From contig DGXE01000062.1 in assembly GCA_002395525.1 (NCBI GenBank), positions 1 to 14,620 on the forward strand: a stretch of DNA of 14,620 bases, read 5' to 3'. This DNA comes from Ruminococcus sp. UBA4240. GTDB taxonomy: Bacteria; Bacillota; Clostridia; Oscillospirales; Ruminococcaceae. How positions within the stretch are numbered: position 1 is the stretch's first letter; the number at the start of each line of letters is the position of its first letter. The position numbers and the translations under genes were made by a program. Of this stretch, positions 8,722 through 14,588 are shown in pieces. The notes below the pieces were generated by a model. That model did no database searches. It was given only the letters and a program-made list of their open reading frames with translations, and was not told the origin of the DNA.

Positions 8722-8751
8722 ATTATACTACATTTCGCATGGGAATGTCAA
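8722..8751 (-). promoter_or_regulatory. SigA-type promoter of zapA operon
   Basis: Minus strand: perfect -35 TTGACA (8746-8751), 18-nt spacer, perfect -10 TATAAT (8722-8727). Transcription would begin near 8715 and run through zapA and the U32 gene, perhaps on into rseP-ispG-polC. Confidence 0.88.
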
Positions 8752-8820
8752 GACGAAAAAAGTGAACCTTTCCAACACCCCCAAGGCGCAGCAAAAGGTG
8801 CAGAACATTCGCATCAGACA

Positions 8821-8849
8821 TTGACATACCCCGAAAACTATGATATTAT
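8821..8849 (+). promoter_or_regulatory. SigA-type promoter of the methyltransferase-PPase fusion gene
   Basis: TTGACA (8821-8826), 17-nt spacer, TATTAT (8844-8849). Expected start is near 8856, leaving a leader of about 60 nt that includes a small CCCC-GGT-GGGG hairpin (8868-8878) before the ribosome binding site at 8906-8911. It is divergent from the zapA promoter, with about 70 bp between the two -35 boxes. Confidence 0.88.
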
Positions 8850-8917
8850 CATAGGAGTACAGCCGGTCCCCGGTGGGGCGGAAGGTACGACACTACACAC
8901 ATCACAGGAGGGACACA

Positions 8918-9949
8918 ATGGACAATACAAAGCACATACCCTTTGACTGGAAGGCAGTCGATGATACCTCCACATGGCTTGAGCCCTGCGAGGAGAGCTA
9001 CTACTATGCACACAAATGGAAAAGGGAGGGGCGCAGGAGCCTTCTCGACCTGGGCTGCGGCCTCGGCAGACATTCCCTGCTGTTTGCAGAGAGCGGATTT
9101 AAAGTCACAGCCGCCGATATTTCAGACGATGCCCTGTGCTTCCTGAAAAAGAAAGCTAAGGAGACCGAGGCGGACATAGCCTGCCGTAAAGCGGATATGG
9201 CATCCCTGCCCTTTGCGGATGATGCCTTTGACTGCATCTTTGCCATGCACTCCGCAGGCCACGCCGACAGCGCCGGGATGAAGCGCATCATGGGTGAGAT
9301 AAAGCGGGTACTAAAGCCCGACGGCGCCGTATTCATGACCCTGTGCTCCAAGGAGACATGGACATATGCCGAATCAGGGCTGCCGAAGCTGGATGAGAAC
9401 ACCGTCATCAAGACCGAGGGACCGGAGCAGGGCGTACCCCACTACTTCGTTTCCGAAAAGGATATAAGGGAGCTGTTCGCCGGCTTTGACCTGCAAAAGG
9501 TAAGGCACATCGACGACTGCTTTGAAAAGCGTGCCTGCAAAGACGGAAAATGGAAAAACCAGAAGCATTACTTCATCGAGGCGGTGCTGCACAAGGAGCC
9601 CGCAGTCCCCGATTATTCCGGTGTTTTAGGCAGCAGCTTCACCTGCCGCATAGACCGCCCCCTGGGAAGTGCTCACCCCAGGAACAGGGACATCGTCTAT
9701 CCTGTAAACTACGGCTTTATCGACGGCATTATTGCAGGGGACGGGGCAGAACAGGATGTGTATGTGCTGGGTACGGACAAGCCCCTTTCCACATTCACAG
9801 GGAAAGTCATTGCTGTCTGTCACAGGCTCAATGACAATGAGGACAAGTGGATAATGGCGCCGGAGGGCTCTGCCTTTACCCGTGAAGAGATCCTCCGCTC
9901 CATAGATTTTCAGGAGAAATTCTTTGACAGCGTGCTTTATACATTATAG
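8918..9949 (+). CDS. Class I SAM methyltransferase fused to inorganic-pyrophosphatase-like domain
   Basis: A 343-residue two-domain protein. Residues 1-226 are a Rossmann methyltransferase: motif I is LLDLGCGLGRHS (42-53), followed by VTAADIS (63-69), the motif IV region DDAFDCIFAMHSAGHAD and RVLKPDGAVFMTLCSKETW. Residues 230-343 resemble family I inorganic pyrophosphatase: IDRPLGSAHP, YPVNYGFIDG (261-270), DGAEQDVYVLG (275-285) and DNEDKWIMAPEG (306-317). The domain is short (about 114 residues against about 176 in E. coli PPase), and the Asp expected at the third position of the DGDPxD metal motif is Ala277. Substrates are unknown; hydrolysis of a phosphoanhydride or sugar-nucleotide-type substrate is speculation. 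ATG at 8918 is chosen over an in-frame ATG at 8873 because AGGAGG (8906-8911) is 6 nt upstream of it. Monocistronic; no clear terminator follows. Confidence 0.88.
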   Translation: MDNTKHIPFDWKAVDDTSTWLEPCEESYYYAHKWKREGRRSLLDLGCGLGRHSLLFAESGFKVTAADISDDALCFLKKKAKETEADIACRKADMASLPFADDAFDCIFAMHSAGHADSAGMKRIMGEIKRVLKPDGAVFMTLCSKETWTYAESGLPKLDENTVIKTEGPEQGVPHYFVSEKDIRELFAGFDLQKVRHIDDCFEKRACKDGKWKNQKHYFIEAVLHKEPAVPDYSGVLGSSFTCRIDRPLGSAHPRNRDIVYPVNYGFIDGIIAGDGAEQDVYVLGTDKPLSTFTGKVIAVCHRLNDNEDKWIMAPEGSAFTREEILRSIDFQEKFFDSVLYTL

Positions 9950-10035
9950 GAAGCGTTCACCATTCCCACATCGGGGCAGCACCCTTCCGACGTTCACTAT
10001 AAAGCCAAAAAAATATGCCGGTTTACCGAATTGAC

Positions 10036-10048
10036 GTGCATTATGCAC
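10036..10048. promoter_or_regulatory. Small inverted repeat upstream of the surface-protein promoter
   Basis: GTGCA-TTA-TGCAC, 5-bp perfect arms, ends 18 bp before the -35 box at 10067. Position suits an activator or repressor site. It is short enough to arise by chance. Confidence 0.25.
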
Positions 10049-10066
10049 AATTTTACCTGTACACTC

Positions 10067-10095
10067 TTGACATTTCGGACAATAAAAGGTACAAT
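10067..10095 (+). promoter_or_regulatory. SigA-type promoter of the two-repeat surface protein
   Basis: TTGACA (10067-10072), 17-nt spacer, TACAAT (10090-10095). Start expected near 10102, giving a leader of about 30 nt. It is flanked by the inverted pair TACCTGT (10054-10060) and ACAGGTA (10104-10110), and AGGTACA occurs twice (10087-10093, 10106-10112), once overlapping the -10 box. Confidence 0.88.
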
Positions 10096-10118
10096 TATCA
10101 AAAACAGGTACACAACAT

Positions 10119-10124
10119 AAGGAG
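10119..10124 (+). promoter_or_regulatory. Ribosome binding site of the surface protein
   Basis: AAGGAG lies 1 nt before an ATG at 10126 and 7 nt before the in-frame ATG at 10132. Spacing selects 10132, which also starts directly with a Lys-Lys-hydrophobic signal peptide. Confidence 0.8.
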
Positions 10125-10131
10125 TATGGAC

Positions 10132-11307
10132 ATGGATATTATCAAAAAAGGAATCTTAGCCTTATGTGCAGCGGCGGCTTTCACCGTAGGCGGCACCCTT
10201 GCAGGCGCAGAGGAATTTGAGTTCGACACCAGCAGTGCCGCCACCGTTGACTCCTGGGGTCAGTCCTTCACCTGCTACACCTCATCCAACGGAGGTCAGT
10301 ACATTGCGGAGTTCAACCCCGCCTGGATCACATCCGATTCCGAATTTGAGGTGGAGTTTGAGACCGAAGCCAATGGCACAAAAGCTCCCGTAGAGCTTAT
10401 CTTCCAGACCTGGGGAGACGGTCCCCTGCCGGTAAACCCGGATGTAAAGGCTGAATGGTGCAAGATAGCCCCCTATGAGTATGACACGGATTCCGCAAAG
10501 TTCTCCTATGCGGACATTGTGGATGCATGGGGCACGGATGACTTTTCCACCGTATATGCCCTTCACATAGGCGACACAGGCGAATCCATGAAGGTAAAGA
10601 GCCTCAAGGTCACCAACACCACAGAGGCAGTCACCTCCACAGACTATGTATTTGACGTTTCAGAGGCCGCAGAGACCACTGAATGGGGTCAGTCCTACAC
10701 CTGCTACACCGCCCAGGCCGAGGAGACATATATCTACAACTTCAACCCCCTGTGGATAACCCCCGACACCGAATTTGAGGTAGAGTACGACTTTACCGGG
10801 GACTATGACGACAGATCCCCTGTGGAGCTTATCTTCCAGACATGGGACGGCCTTTTCGAGAAGAATCCCGACGTAAAGACCAACTGGTGCAAGATAGCCC
10901 CCGATGAGTACGACAGCACCCATGCAAGATTCTCATACCAGAGCATAGTTGATGCCTGGGGCACCGATGATTTCACCACCGCATACGCCATTAACGTTGG
11001 CGATACAGGCGGTCCTCTGAAGGTGACAGCCTTCAAGGCTACAAACGTTGATGTAGTGCCTGTTGTTCACTTTCCCGAGGATGCCAACAAGGACGAGGAC
11101 GGCGTTACCATCACGGAGACAAAGCCCGTTACCACCCGCTCCCCCATTACAACAGTCACCACCTTCAACCGCAGCGAGCCTGCCCATGCCTCCGCCAATG
11201 CGACCATATTCATCATCCTTGGCATAGTAGGCGTTGTCATCATCGCTCTCATAGTTATCCTCATCATAAAGATAGTCAAGAAGAACGATATCTATTCAAG
11301 AAAATAA
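10132..11307 (+). CDS. Secreted, membrane-anchored protein with two CBM-like repeats
   Basis: A 391-residue protein I cannot assign to a named family with confidence. Seen: signal peptide 1-26 (basic MDIIKK, hydrophobic core, likely cut after GTLAGA); two homologous segments at 27-161 and 170-304, repeating at 143 residues; a Thr/Pro-rich linker at about 325-352 (TITETKPVTTRSPITTVTT); one membrane helix at about 357-380; and a basic cytoplasmic tail KIVKKNDIYSRK. Each repeat holds WGQS(F/Y)TCYT, FNPxWIT, PVELIFQTW, (E/N)WCKIAP and DAWGTDDF. Each has two cysteines (C48/C110 and C191/C253), possible disulfide pairs. Beta-rich, Trp-rich repeats with such linkers resemble carbohydrate-binding or other surface modules of Ruminococcus; that role is inference. 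There is no sortase motif or dockerin. It has its own promoter and a strong terminator, so it is monocistronic. Confidence 0.85.
   Translation: MDIIKKGILALCAAAAFTVGGTLAGAEEFEFDTSSAATVDSWGQSFTCYTSSNGGQYIAEFNPAWITSDSEFEVEFETEANGTKAPVELIFQTWGDGPLPVNPDVKAEWCKIAPYEYDTDSAKFSYADIVDAWGTDDFSTVYALHIGDTGESMKVKSLKVTNTTEAVTSTDYVFDVSEAAETTEWGQSYTCYTAQAEETYIYNFNPLWITPDTEFEVEYDFTGDYDDRSPVELIFQTWDGLFEKNPDVKTNWCKIAPDEYDSTHARFSYQSIVDAWGTDDFTTAYAINVGDTGGPLKVTAFKATNVDVVPVVHFPEDANKDEDGVTITETKPVTTRSPITTVTTFNRSEPAHASANATIFIILGIVGVVIIALIVILIIKIVKKNDIYSRK
10210..11043 (+). repeat. Tandem duplication inside the surface protein gene
   Basis: Two segments offset by 429 bp encode the related domains. Matching blocks are WGQSFTCYT against WGQSYTCYT, EWCKIAP against NWCKIAP, and DAWGTDDFST against DAWGTDDFTT, each exactly 143 residues apart. 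DNA identity is partial, so the duplication is not recent. Confidence 0.85.
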
Positions 11308-11323
11308 CCCCCATACGAAACGC

Positions 11324-11350
11324 CGCCCCGGATCAGCCTGATCCGGGGCG
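11324..11350. terminator. Bidirectional intrinsic terminator
   Basis: A perfect 12-bp GC-rich stem, CGCCCCGGATCA (11324-11335) with TGATCCGGGGCG (11339-11350), has a 3-nt loop. AAACG precedes it and CGTTT follows it, so short T-runs exist on both strands. It lies between the convergent surface-protein gene and aroQ and can serve both. Confidence 0.88.
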
Positions 11351-11374
11351 TTTGTCATCAGTTTAGGGAAACTG

Positions 11375-11812
11375 TCACTTTTCCAGCAGGTTCTTCAATG
11401 CATACAGCCCCAGCACATAGCTGTTGGTGCCAAAGCCTGCTATCACACCCTCGCACACAGGGGATATCACCGAATGATGGCGGAATTCCTCACGCTTGTG
11501 TACATTGGATATGTGTACCTCTATCACAGGGATATGCACAGCGGCAATGGCATCACGCAGGGCAATGCTGTAATGGGTAAGCGCCCCCGCATTGATGATG
11601 ACTCCTGAATACTCCGTTCTTGCGGAGTGGAGCTTATCTATAATATCCCCCTCATGGTTGGACTGATAGCACTCACATTGAGAAAAGCCCAGTTCCTGCG
11701 CCTTGCCTTTGAGTATTTCACAAAGGCTCTCATAGCTTACATCTCCGTATATACCCGGCTCTCTCTCCCCCAGGAGGTTGAGGTTGGGGCCGTTTATTAC
11801 GAGTACATTCAT
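11375..11812 (-). CDS. aroQ: Type II 3-dehydroquinate dehydratase
   Basis: Third step of the shikimate pathway: reversible dehydration of 3-dehydroquinate to 3-dehydroshikimate; the family forms a cytoplasmic dodecamer. With ATG at 11812 the protein has 145 residues, the normal size. Diagnostic blocks are VINGPNLNLLGEREPGIYG with the catalytic Tyr and the lid Arg, SNHEGDIIDKLH, IINAGALTHYS and IEVHISNVHKREEFRHHS with the active-site His. The common Tyr in INAGAYTH is Leu here. A GTG at 11821 in the same frame is less likely because AAAGGG (11821-11826) overlaps it, whereas it is 8 nt from ATG 11812. It has its own promoter (11853-11881); no other shikimate genes are nearby. Confidence 0.96.
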   Translation of the reverse strand: MNVLVINGPNLNLLGEREPGIYGDVSYESLCEILKGKAQELGFSQCECYQSNHEGDIIDKLHSARTEYSGVIINAGALTHYSIALRDAIAAVHIPVIEVHISNVHKREEFRHHSVISPVCEGVIAGFGTNSYVLGLYALKNLLEK

Positions 11813-11852
11813 TTTAGTCACCCTTTACTACAGTTTGCTGCCTTGCAGCCTT

Positions 11853-11881
11853 ATTCTATCACGATCATTGCTCCATGTCAA
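11853..11881 (-). promoter_or_regulatory. SigA-type promoter of aroQ
   Basis: Minus strand: TTGACA (11876-11881), 17-nt spacer, TAGAAT (11853-11858). It starts about 20 nt beyond the GNAT stop codon. A small hairpin GCTGC-CTT-GCAGC (11837-11849) covers the expected start of the transcript. Confidence 0.85.
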
Positions 11882-11901
11882 GAGCAAATGCCCACTGCTG
11901 T

Positions 11902-12357
11902 TCATTCTCCCGTAGGTATATCCGCATTAAGGCTTTTGTTTCGGTAATTCAGATTGCTTCTAAGGGAATAGCCCATTTTCTCCCAGAAGGCATTTGCGTT
12001 GTCATTATCTATGAAAACAAGGCAGAATATCTTCTGTATGCCCTGCTTCCTGAGCGCAGCTTCCGCCGTCTGCACAAGCGCCGATGCTATCCCCTGCCGT
12101 CTGTATTCTGAGTGGACACACATATGATGGATAATGCCCCGCCTGCCGTCATGACCTGTGAGTATCACACCTATGAGCCTGTTATCCTCCGATACTGCAC
12201 CGAAGCAGGTATCGGGATTACGTCTGAGGTATCTGTCTATCCCCTCACGGGAATCATCCACGGGATTGAGGGCACGCCTGCTCTGCTCTGTGCTGTTCCA
12301 CAGTTCAAGCATGGCATCATAGTCTTCAATGGTCAGCTTTCTTATCTGATAAGCCAT
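11902..12357 (-). CDS. GNAT-family N-acetyltransferase, YpeA-like
   Basis: A 151-residue single-domain acetyltransferase using acetyl-CoA; acceptor unknown. The acetyl-CoA-binding motif A is HHMCVHSEYRRQGIASALV, with the R/Q-x-x-G-x-A loop at R86-A91. The NDNANAFWEKMGY segment near 118-130 is the usual C-terminal motif B. The N-terminal part (MLELWNSTEQSRRALNP, later GHDGRRG) resembles E. coli YpeA and its Gram-positive relatives, themselves poorly characterised. AAGGAAAGG lies just upstream of the ATG. It begins 19 nt after the membrane-protein gene, so the two are likely co-transcribed. aroQ follows but has its own promoter. Confidence 0.88.
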   Translation of the reverse strand: MAYQIRKLTIEDYDAMLELWNSTEQSRRALNPVDDSREGIDRYLRRNPDTCFGAVSEDNRLIGVILTGHDGRRGIIHHMCVHSEYRRQGIASALVQTAEAALRKQGIQKIFCLVFIDNDNANAFWEKMGYSLRSNLNYRNKSLNADIPTGE

Positions 12358-12376
12358 ATGCCTTTCCTTTCCAGGT

Positions 12377-13327
12377 TCATCCTCTGCTGTCGAATGATGG
12401 CATCAGCATGGCACAGGGATCCTGCGGAACAGCTTTTTCCGCCTCCTCAAAGCCCCGTGGATCGCTGTTGTAAAGCTGCGACAGCTTTTCATCATAGCCG
12501 CAGACCACGCCCGGACGGCATTTTCTCATATCCTCTATGATAAGGGGTATTGCCGCCTCATCGACCTTCATATCATGTATGTCGCCATTGGACTGGCAGA
12601 ACAGGATGCTGTATTCATTCGTCCTGCCGGAATATATGCCGTTGGTGTAGTTGTATATCCATTTCAGCTTGGGGAACACCCACACTATCCGCTTTACAGG
12701 GATGATGTCAGCCGTACTGCCCGGCATAAGGAACCTGTCCCCCACAGCTATCATATCCCCTGCCTTGTAGACGTGCATATTTTTGTATATCTCAGCCGCC
12801 TGCTTTTCATCCACACCGTACCTTGCAAATGCTGCGATCGTCCGCTTGTAGTCCTTCCCGAAAAGGGAGAGCACGAACATCACCGCAACAAGCGCCAGCA
12901 GCACCAGCATGAGAACGGACACGGAGCCTGATACGAACATCACGATATTGCACACAGCCACCGCACCGAGTATGATGCCTGATATACCTATGATCTTCAT
13001 GCTTGTTTCGCTGCGAAGGGAGCTGTGATGAACCGCCTTCTCGTATATCTGCTTACGGCGTACATCCATGGCTGTCTGCTTATTTGCATACCCCTCAGTG
13101 CCGGGGGTATCGTTTCTCTCCCGTATCTTTTTCTCTATGTCCTTGAAGCAAAGCAGAAAGACACCCACCGCCGCAAATATGACAAAGGCGATGACACCGG
13201 ACACAGCCCCTGTGGAAAAACCCACAGCAAAGCCCATCAGCACTCCGAAGACTATAAACACGATACCCGCAGTGACAACGCTTTTACGGCTTTCATTCTC
13301 ATATTCGCCCACACTTTTTCTGCCCAT
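12377..13327 (-). CDS. Four-helix membrane protein of unknown function
   Basis: A 316-residue protein; I do not recognise a named family. Predicted helices are two hairpins: about 16-36 and 42-61, then 111-131 and 136-156, with a charged loop of about 50 residues between them. Residues 160-316 are soluble. In them AVGDRFLMPGSTADIIPVKRIVWVF is followed by YSILFCQSNGDIHDMKV, alternating strands that could form a small PH-like beta domain (inference). Positive residues near 61-71 and 91-111 suggest the inter-hairpin loop and the C-terminal domain are cytoplasmic. No catalytic motif is seen. ATG at 13327 follows a G-rich GGGGGGTGGG stretch, an atypical but usable ribosome site. Promoter at 13358-13386; the GNAT gene follows after 19 nt. 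Confidence 0.8.
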   Translation of the reverse strand: MGRKSVGEYENESRKSVVTAGIVFIVFGVLMGFAVGFSTGAVSGVIAFVIFAAVGVFLLCFKDIEKKIRERNDTPGTEGYANKQTAMDVRRKQIYEKAVHHSSLRSETSMKIIGISGIILGAVAVCNIVMFVSGSVSVLMLVLLALVAVMFVLSLFGKDYKRTIAAFARYGVDEKQAAEIYKNMHVYKAGDMIAVGDRFLMPGSTADIIPVKRIVWVFPKLKWIYNYTNGIYSGRTNEYSILFCQSNGDIHDMKVDEAAIPLIIEDMRKCRPGVVCGYDEKLSQLYNSDPRGFEEAEKAVPQDPCAMLMPSFDSRG

Positions 13328-13357
13328 AGCTGCCCACCCCCCTGCAGGAATACATAC

Positions 13358-13386
13358 ATTCTAACATACCCTCAGCAAAAATGCAA
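13358..13386 (-). promoter_or_regulatory. Promoter of the membrane protein-GNAT operon
   Basis: Minus strand: TTGCAT (13381-13386), 17-nt spacer, TAGAAT (13358-13363), with TGT just before the -10 box as an extended -10 element. Start expected near 13351. Confidence 0.72.
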
Positions 13387-13432
13387 GACATTTCCAGGCA
13401 CATCCTGAAAAAGACTGCCTGCCTCCACAAAT

Positions 13433-13475
13433 CAGGAGCAGCAAGCCCCTGCCCGCTATGGGAGCACGCTCCTAT
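13433..13475 (-). terminator. Possible terminator region after the glycosyltransferase gene
   Basis: Two consecutive hairpins lie at the 3' end: 13458-13475 (7-bp stem with one G-T pair, loop CACG, overlapping the TAG stop) and 13433-13451 (7-bp stem with one mismatch). Neither is followed by a clear U-run, so intrinsic termination is doubtful. Confidence 0.25.
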
Positions 13476-14203
13476 CTGTTATAATCGTAAAACAGCTCAT
13501 CCAGCAGCCTGTCAAGCCCGCTCCTGTCGCCGAAGGCCGCCTTGATGAATGTTCCCATATTGGCAAACATCAGCTTGAAATACAGCCAGTCCCCCATATC
13601 ATCGTATTTTCTTGTGGAGTTGATGAGCACATTTTTCCGGAGAACGCCGTATTTCTTCCCCTTTAGCCTGCCGTATGCCTTCAATGCCTTGGCAGTGGCA
13701 GCATCCTCCATAGCCTTTATATCCGCAAAGCCGCCAACGGCTTCAAAGGTCTTCTTCTCCGCCCAGAATATGCCGCAGTACAGCCCCGTCACCCCAAAGG
13801 ACACCCTGCACAGCAGGTCGTTGAGGTACAGGGGCAGAGAATACCTCTCAAAGCGGATCGGCGCACCGCCCCCGATATACTTTCCTGTTCCAAGCAGGTA
13901 TGCTATCTCTTTCAGCGTCCCTTTCGTCATGCGGTTGTCGCAGTCTATGGTGACGATAATATCCCCCTTTGCCGCCCATATGCCGGTGTTTCTCACCCTT
14001 GCAATGCACCTGTCCTCGTTGAACAGCACCCTTGCGCCGCATTTCTCTGCGATTTCGGCAGTCCTGTCGGTACAGCGGTTGCAGACCACTATTATCTCCA
14101 CCTCACCGCCATAACGCTTTGCGGCGGCTCTTACGGAACGAATGCACCTTGACACATATCTTTCCTCGTTATGCGCGGGGATGATGACGGAAATGCTTTT
14201 CAT
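13472..14203 (-). CDS. Family 2 glycosyltransferase
   Basis: A 243-residue GT-A-fold glycosyltransferase that transfers a sugar from a nucleotide donor; acceptor unknown. It starts with the classic SVIIPAHNEERYVSRCIRSV, followed by IIVVCNRCTDRTAEIA, and has the metal-binding DxD as D87-C88-D89 in VTIDCDNRM. VGGFADIKAMEDAATAK near 157-172 supplies the acidic E166-D167 expected near the catalytic base. There are no clear membrane helices, so it is a cytoplasmic or membrane-associated enzyme of modest length, possibly acting on a lipid-linked or cell-envelope acceptor (inference). ATG at 14203 has AGGAG (14211-14215) 7 nt upstream. Its promoter lies inside an inverted repeat at 14253-14280. It stands alone between the membrane-protein operon and the tRNA cluster. 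Confidence 0.9.
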   Translation of the reverse strand: MKSISVIIPAHNEERYVSRCIRSVRAAAKRYGGEVEIIVVCNRCTDRTAEIAEKCGARVLFNEDRCIARVRNTGIWAAKGDIIVTIDCDNRMTKGTLKEIAYLLGTGKYIGGGAPIRFERYSLPLYLNDLLCRVSFGVTGLYCGIFWAEKKTFEAVGGFADIKAMEDAATAKALKAYGRLKGKKYGVLRKNVLINSTRKYDDMGDWLYFKLMFANMGTFIKAAFGDRSGLDRLLDELFYDYNR

Positions 14204-14220
14204 GTTGAAGCTCCTCTCCT

Positions 14221-14232
14221 CAGATATATCTG
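14221..14232. promoter_or_regulatory. 12-bp palindrome in the glycosyltransferase leader
   Basis: CAGATATATCTG is a perfect palindrome in the 5' untranslated region, just upstream of the ribosome binding site. It might be an operator half of the same control region, or chance in AT-rich DNA. Confidence 0.3.
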
Positions 14233-14252
14233 TTTCCAGTGTTCTATCATTT

Positions 14253-14280
14253 GGTCAGTGATATTATACCATGACTGACC
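14253..14280. promoter_or_regulatory. Operator-like inverted repeat around the glycosyltransferase -10 box
   Basis: GGTCAGT (14253-14259) and ACTGACC (14274-14280) are perfect 7-bp inverted arms separated by 14 bp. The -10 box TATAAT (14263-14268) sits inside. Such placement is typical of a repressor site that blocks RNA polymerase. Confidence 0.5.
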
Positions 14281-14291
14281 GTTTTTGGGAA
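14263..14291 (-). promoter_or_regulatory. Extended -10 promoter of the glycosyltransferase
   Basis: Minus strand: perfect TATAAT (14263-14268) preceded by TGG (extended -10); the weak -35 TTCCCA (14286-14291) is 17 nt away. A start near 14256 leaves a leader of about 50 nt. Confidence 0.7.
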
Positions 14292-14350
14292 GACCCTGTT
14301 CCGCATTTTCAAGTTTTTTCCCTGATTCCCGAATTATTTTCAAAAAACAC

Positions 14351-14379
14351 TTGACAAAGAGGGGAAAATGTGTTAAACT
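14351..14379 (+). promoter_or_regulatory. Promoter of the tRNA operon
   Basis: TTGACA (14351-14356), 17-nt spacer, TAAACT (14374-14379) preceded by TGT as an extended -10. The A/T-rich stretch directly upstream (14331-14349) may act as an UP element. The first tRNA starts about 24 nt after the expected start. Confidence 0.85.
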
Positions 14380-14408
14380 ATATTTTGTCACTTGTAAAAA
14401 GTACGTGT

Positions 14409-14482
14409 GCAGGTGTAGTTCAATGGTAGAATCCCAGCCTTCCAAGCTGGTCGCGTGGGTTCGATTCCCATCACCTGCTCCA
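14409..14482 (+). tRNA. tRNA-Gly (TCC)
   Basis: Acceptor stem GCAGGTG pairs with CACCTGC; discriminator T and an encoded CCA end it. The anticodon arm CCAGC-CTTCCAA-GCTGG presents TCC. The T-arm is GTGGG-TTCGATT-CCCAT with one G-T pair. 74 nt including CCA. First gene of the cluster. Confidence 0.97.
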
Positions 14483-14508
14483 TTACTTGAAGCATCAGCA
14501 GAGAGTAT

Positions 14509-14585
14509 GCGCCTTTAACTCAGCTGGATAGAGTAACTGCCTTCTAAGCAGTAAGCCACAGGTTCGAATCCTGTAAGGCGCGCCA
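14509..14585 (+). tRNA. tRNA-Arg (TCT)
   Basis: Acceptor GCGCCTT pairs with AAGGCGC; discriminator G and encoded CCA follow. The anticodon arm ACTGC-CTTCTAA-GCAGT presents TCT. The T-arm is ACAGG-TTCGAAT-CCTGT. 77 nt including CCA, 26 nt after tRNA-Gly. Confidence 0.97.
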
Positions 14586-14588
14586 TAT

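Noticed and set aside
8873..8917. Upstream start for the methyltransferase gene
   Set aside because: It adds 15 residues without a ribosome site; the AGGAGG at 8906-8911 fits ATG 8918.
10015..10131. Upstream start for the surface protein
   Set aside because: It would include the promoter itself in the coding region and hide the signal peptide.
10159..10170. Cys in the signal peptide of the surface protein as a lipobox
   Set aside because: The sequence ILALC has Leu at the -1 position, where a lipobox needs Gly, Ala or Ser; the normal AGA cleavage site fits better.
14253..14291. Inverted repeat followed by GTTTTT as a plus-strand terminator
   Set aside because: No plus-strand gene precedes it, the stem is only 7 bp with a 14-nt AT-rich loop, and it coincides with a good minus-strand promoter.
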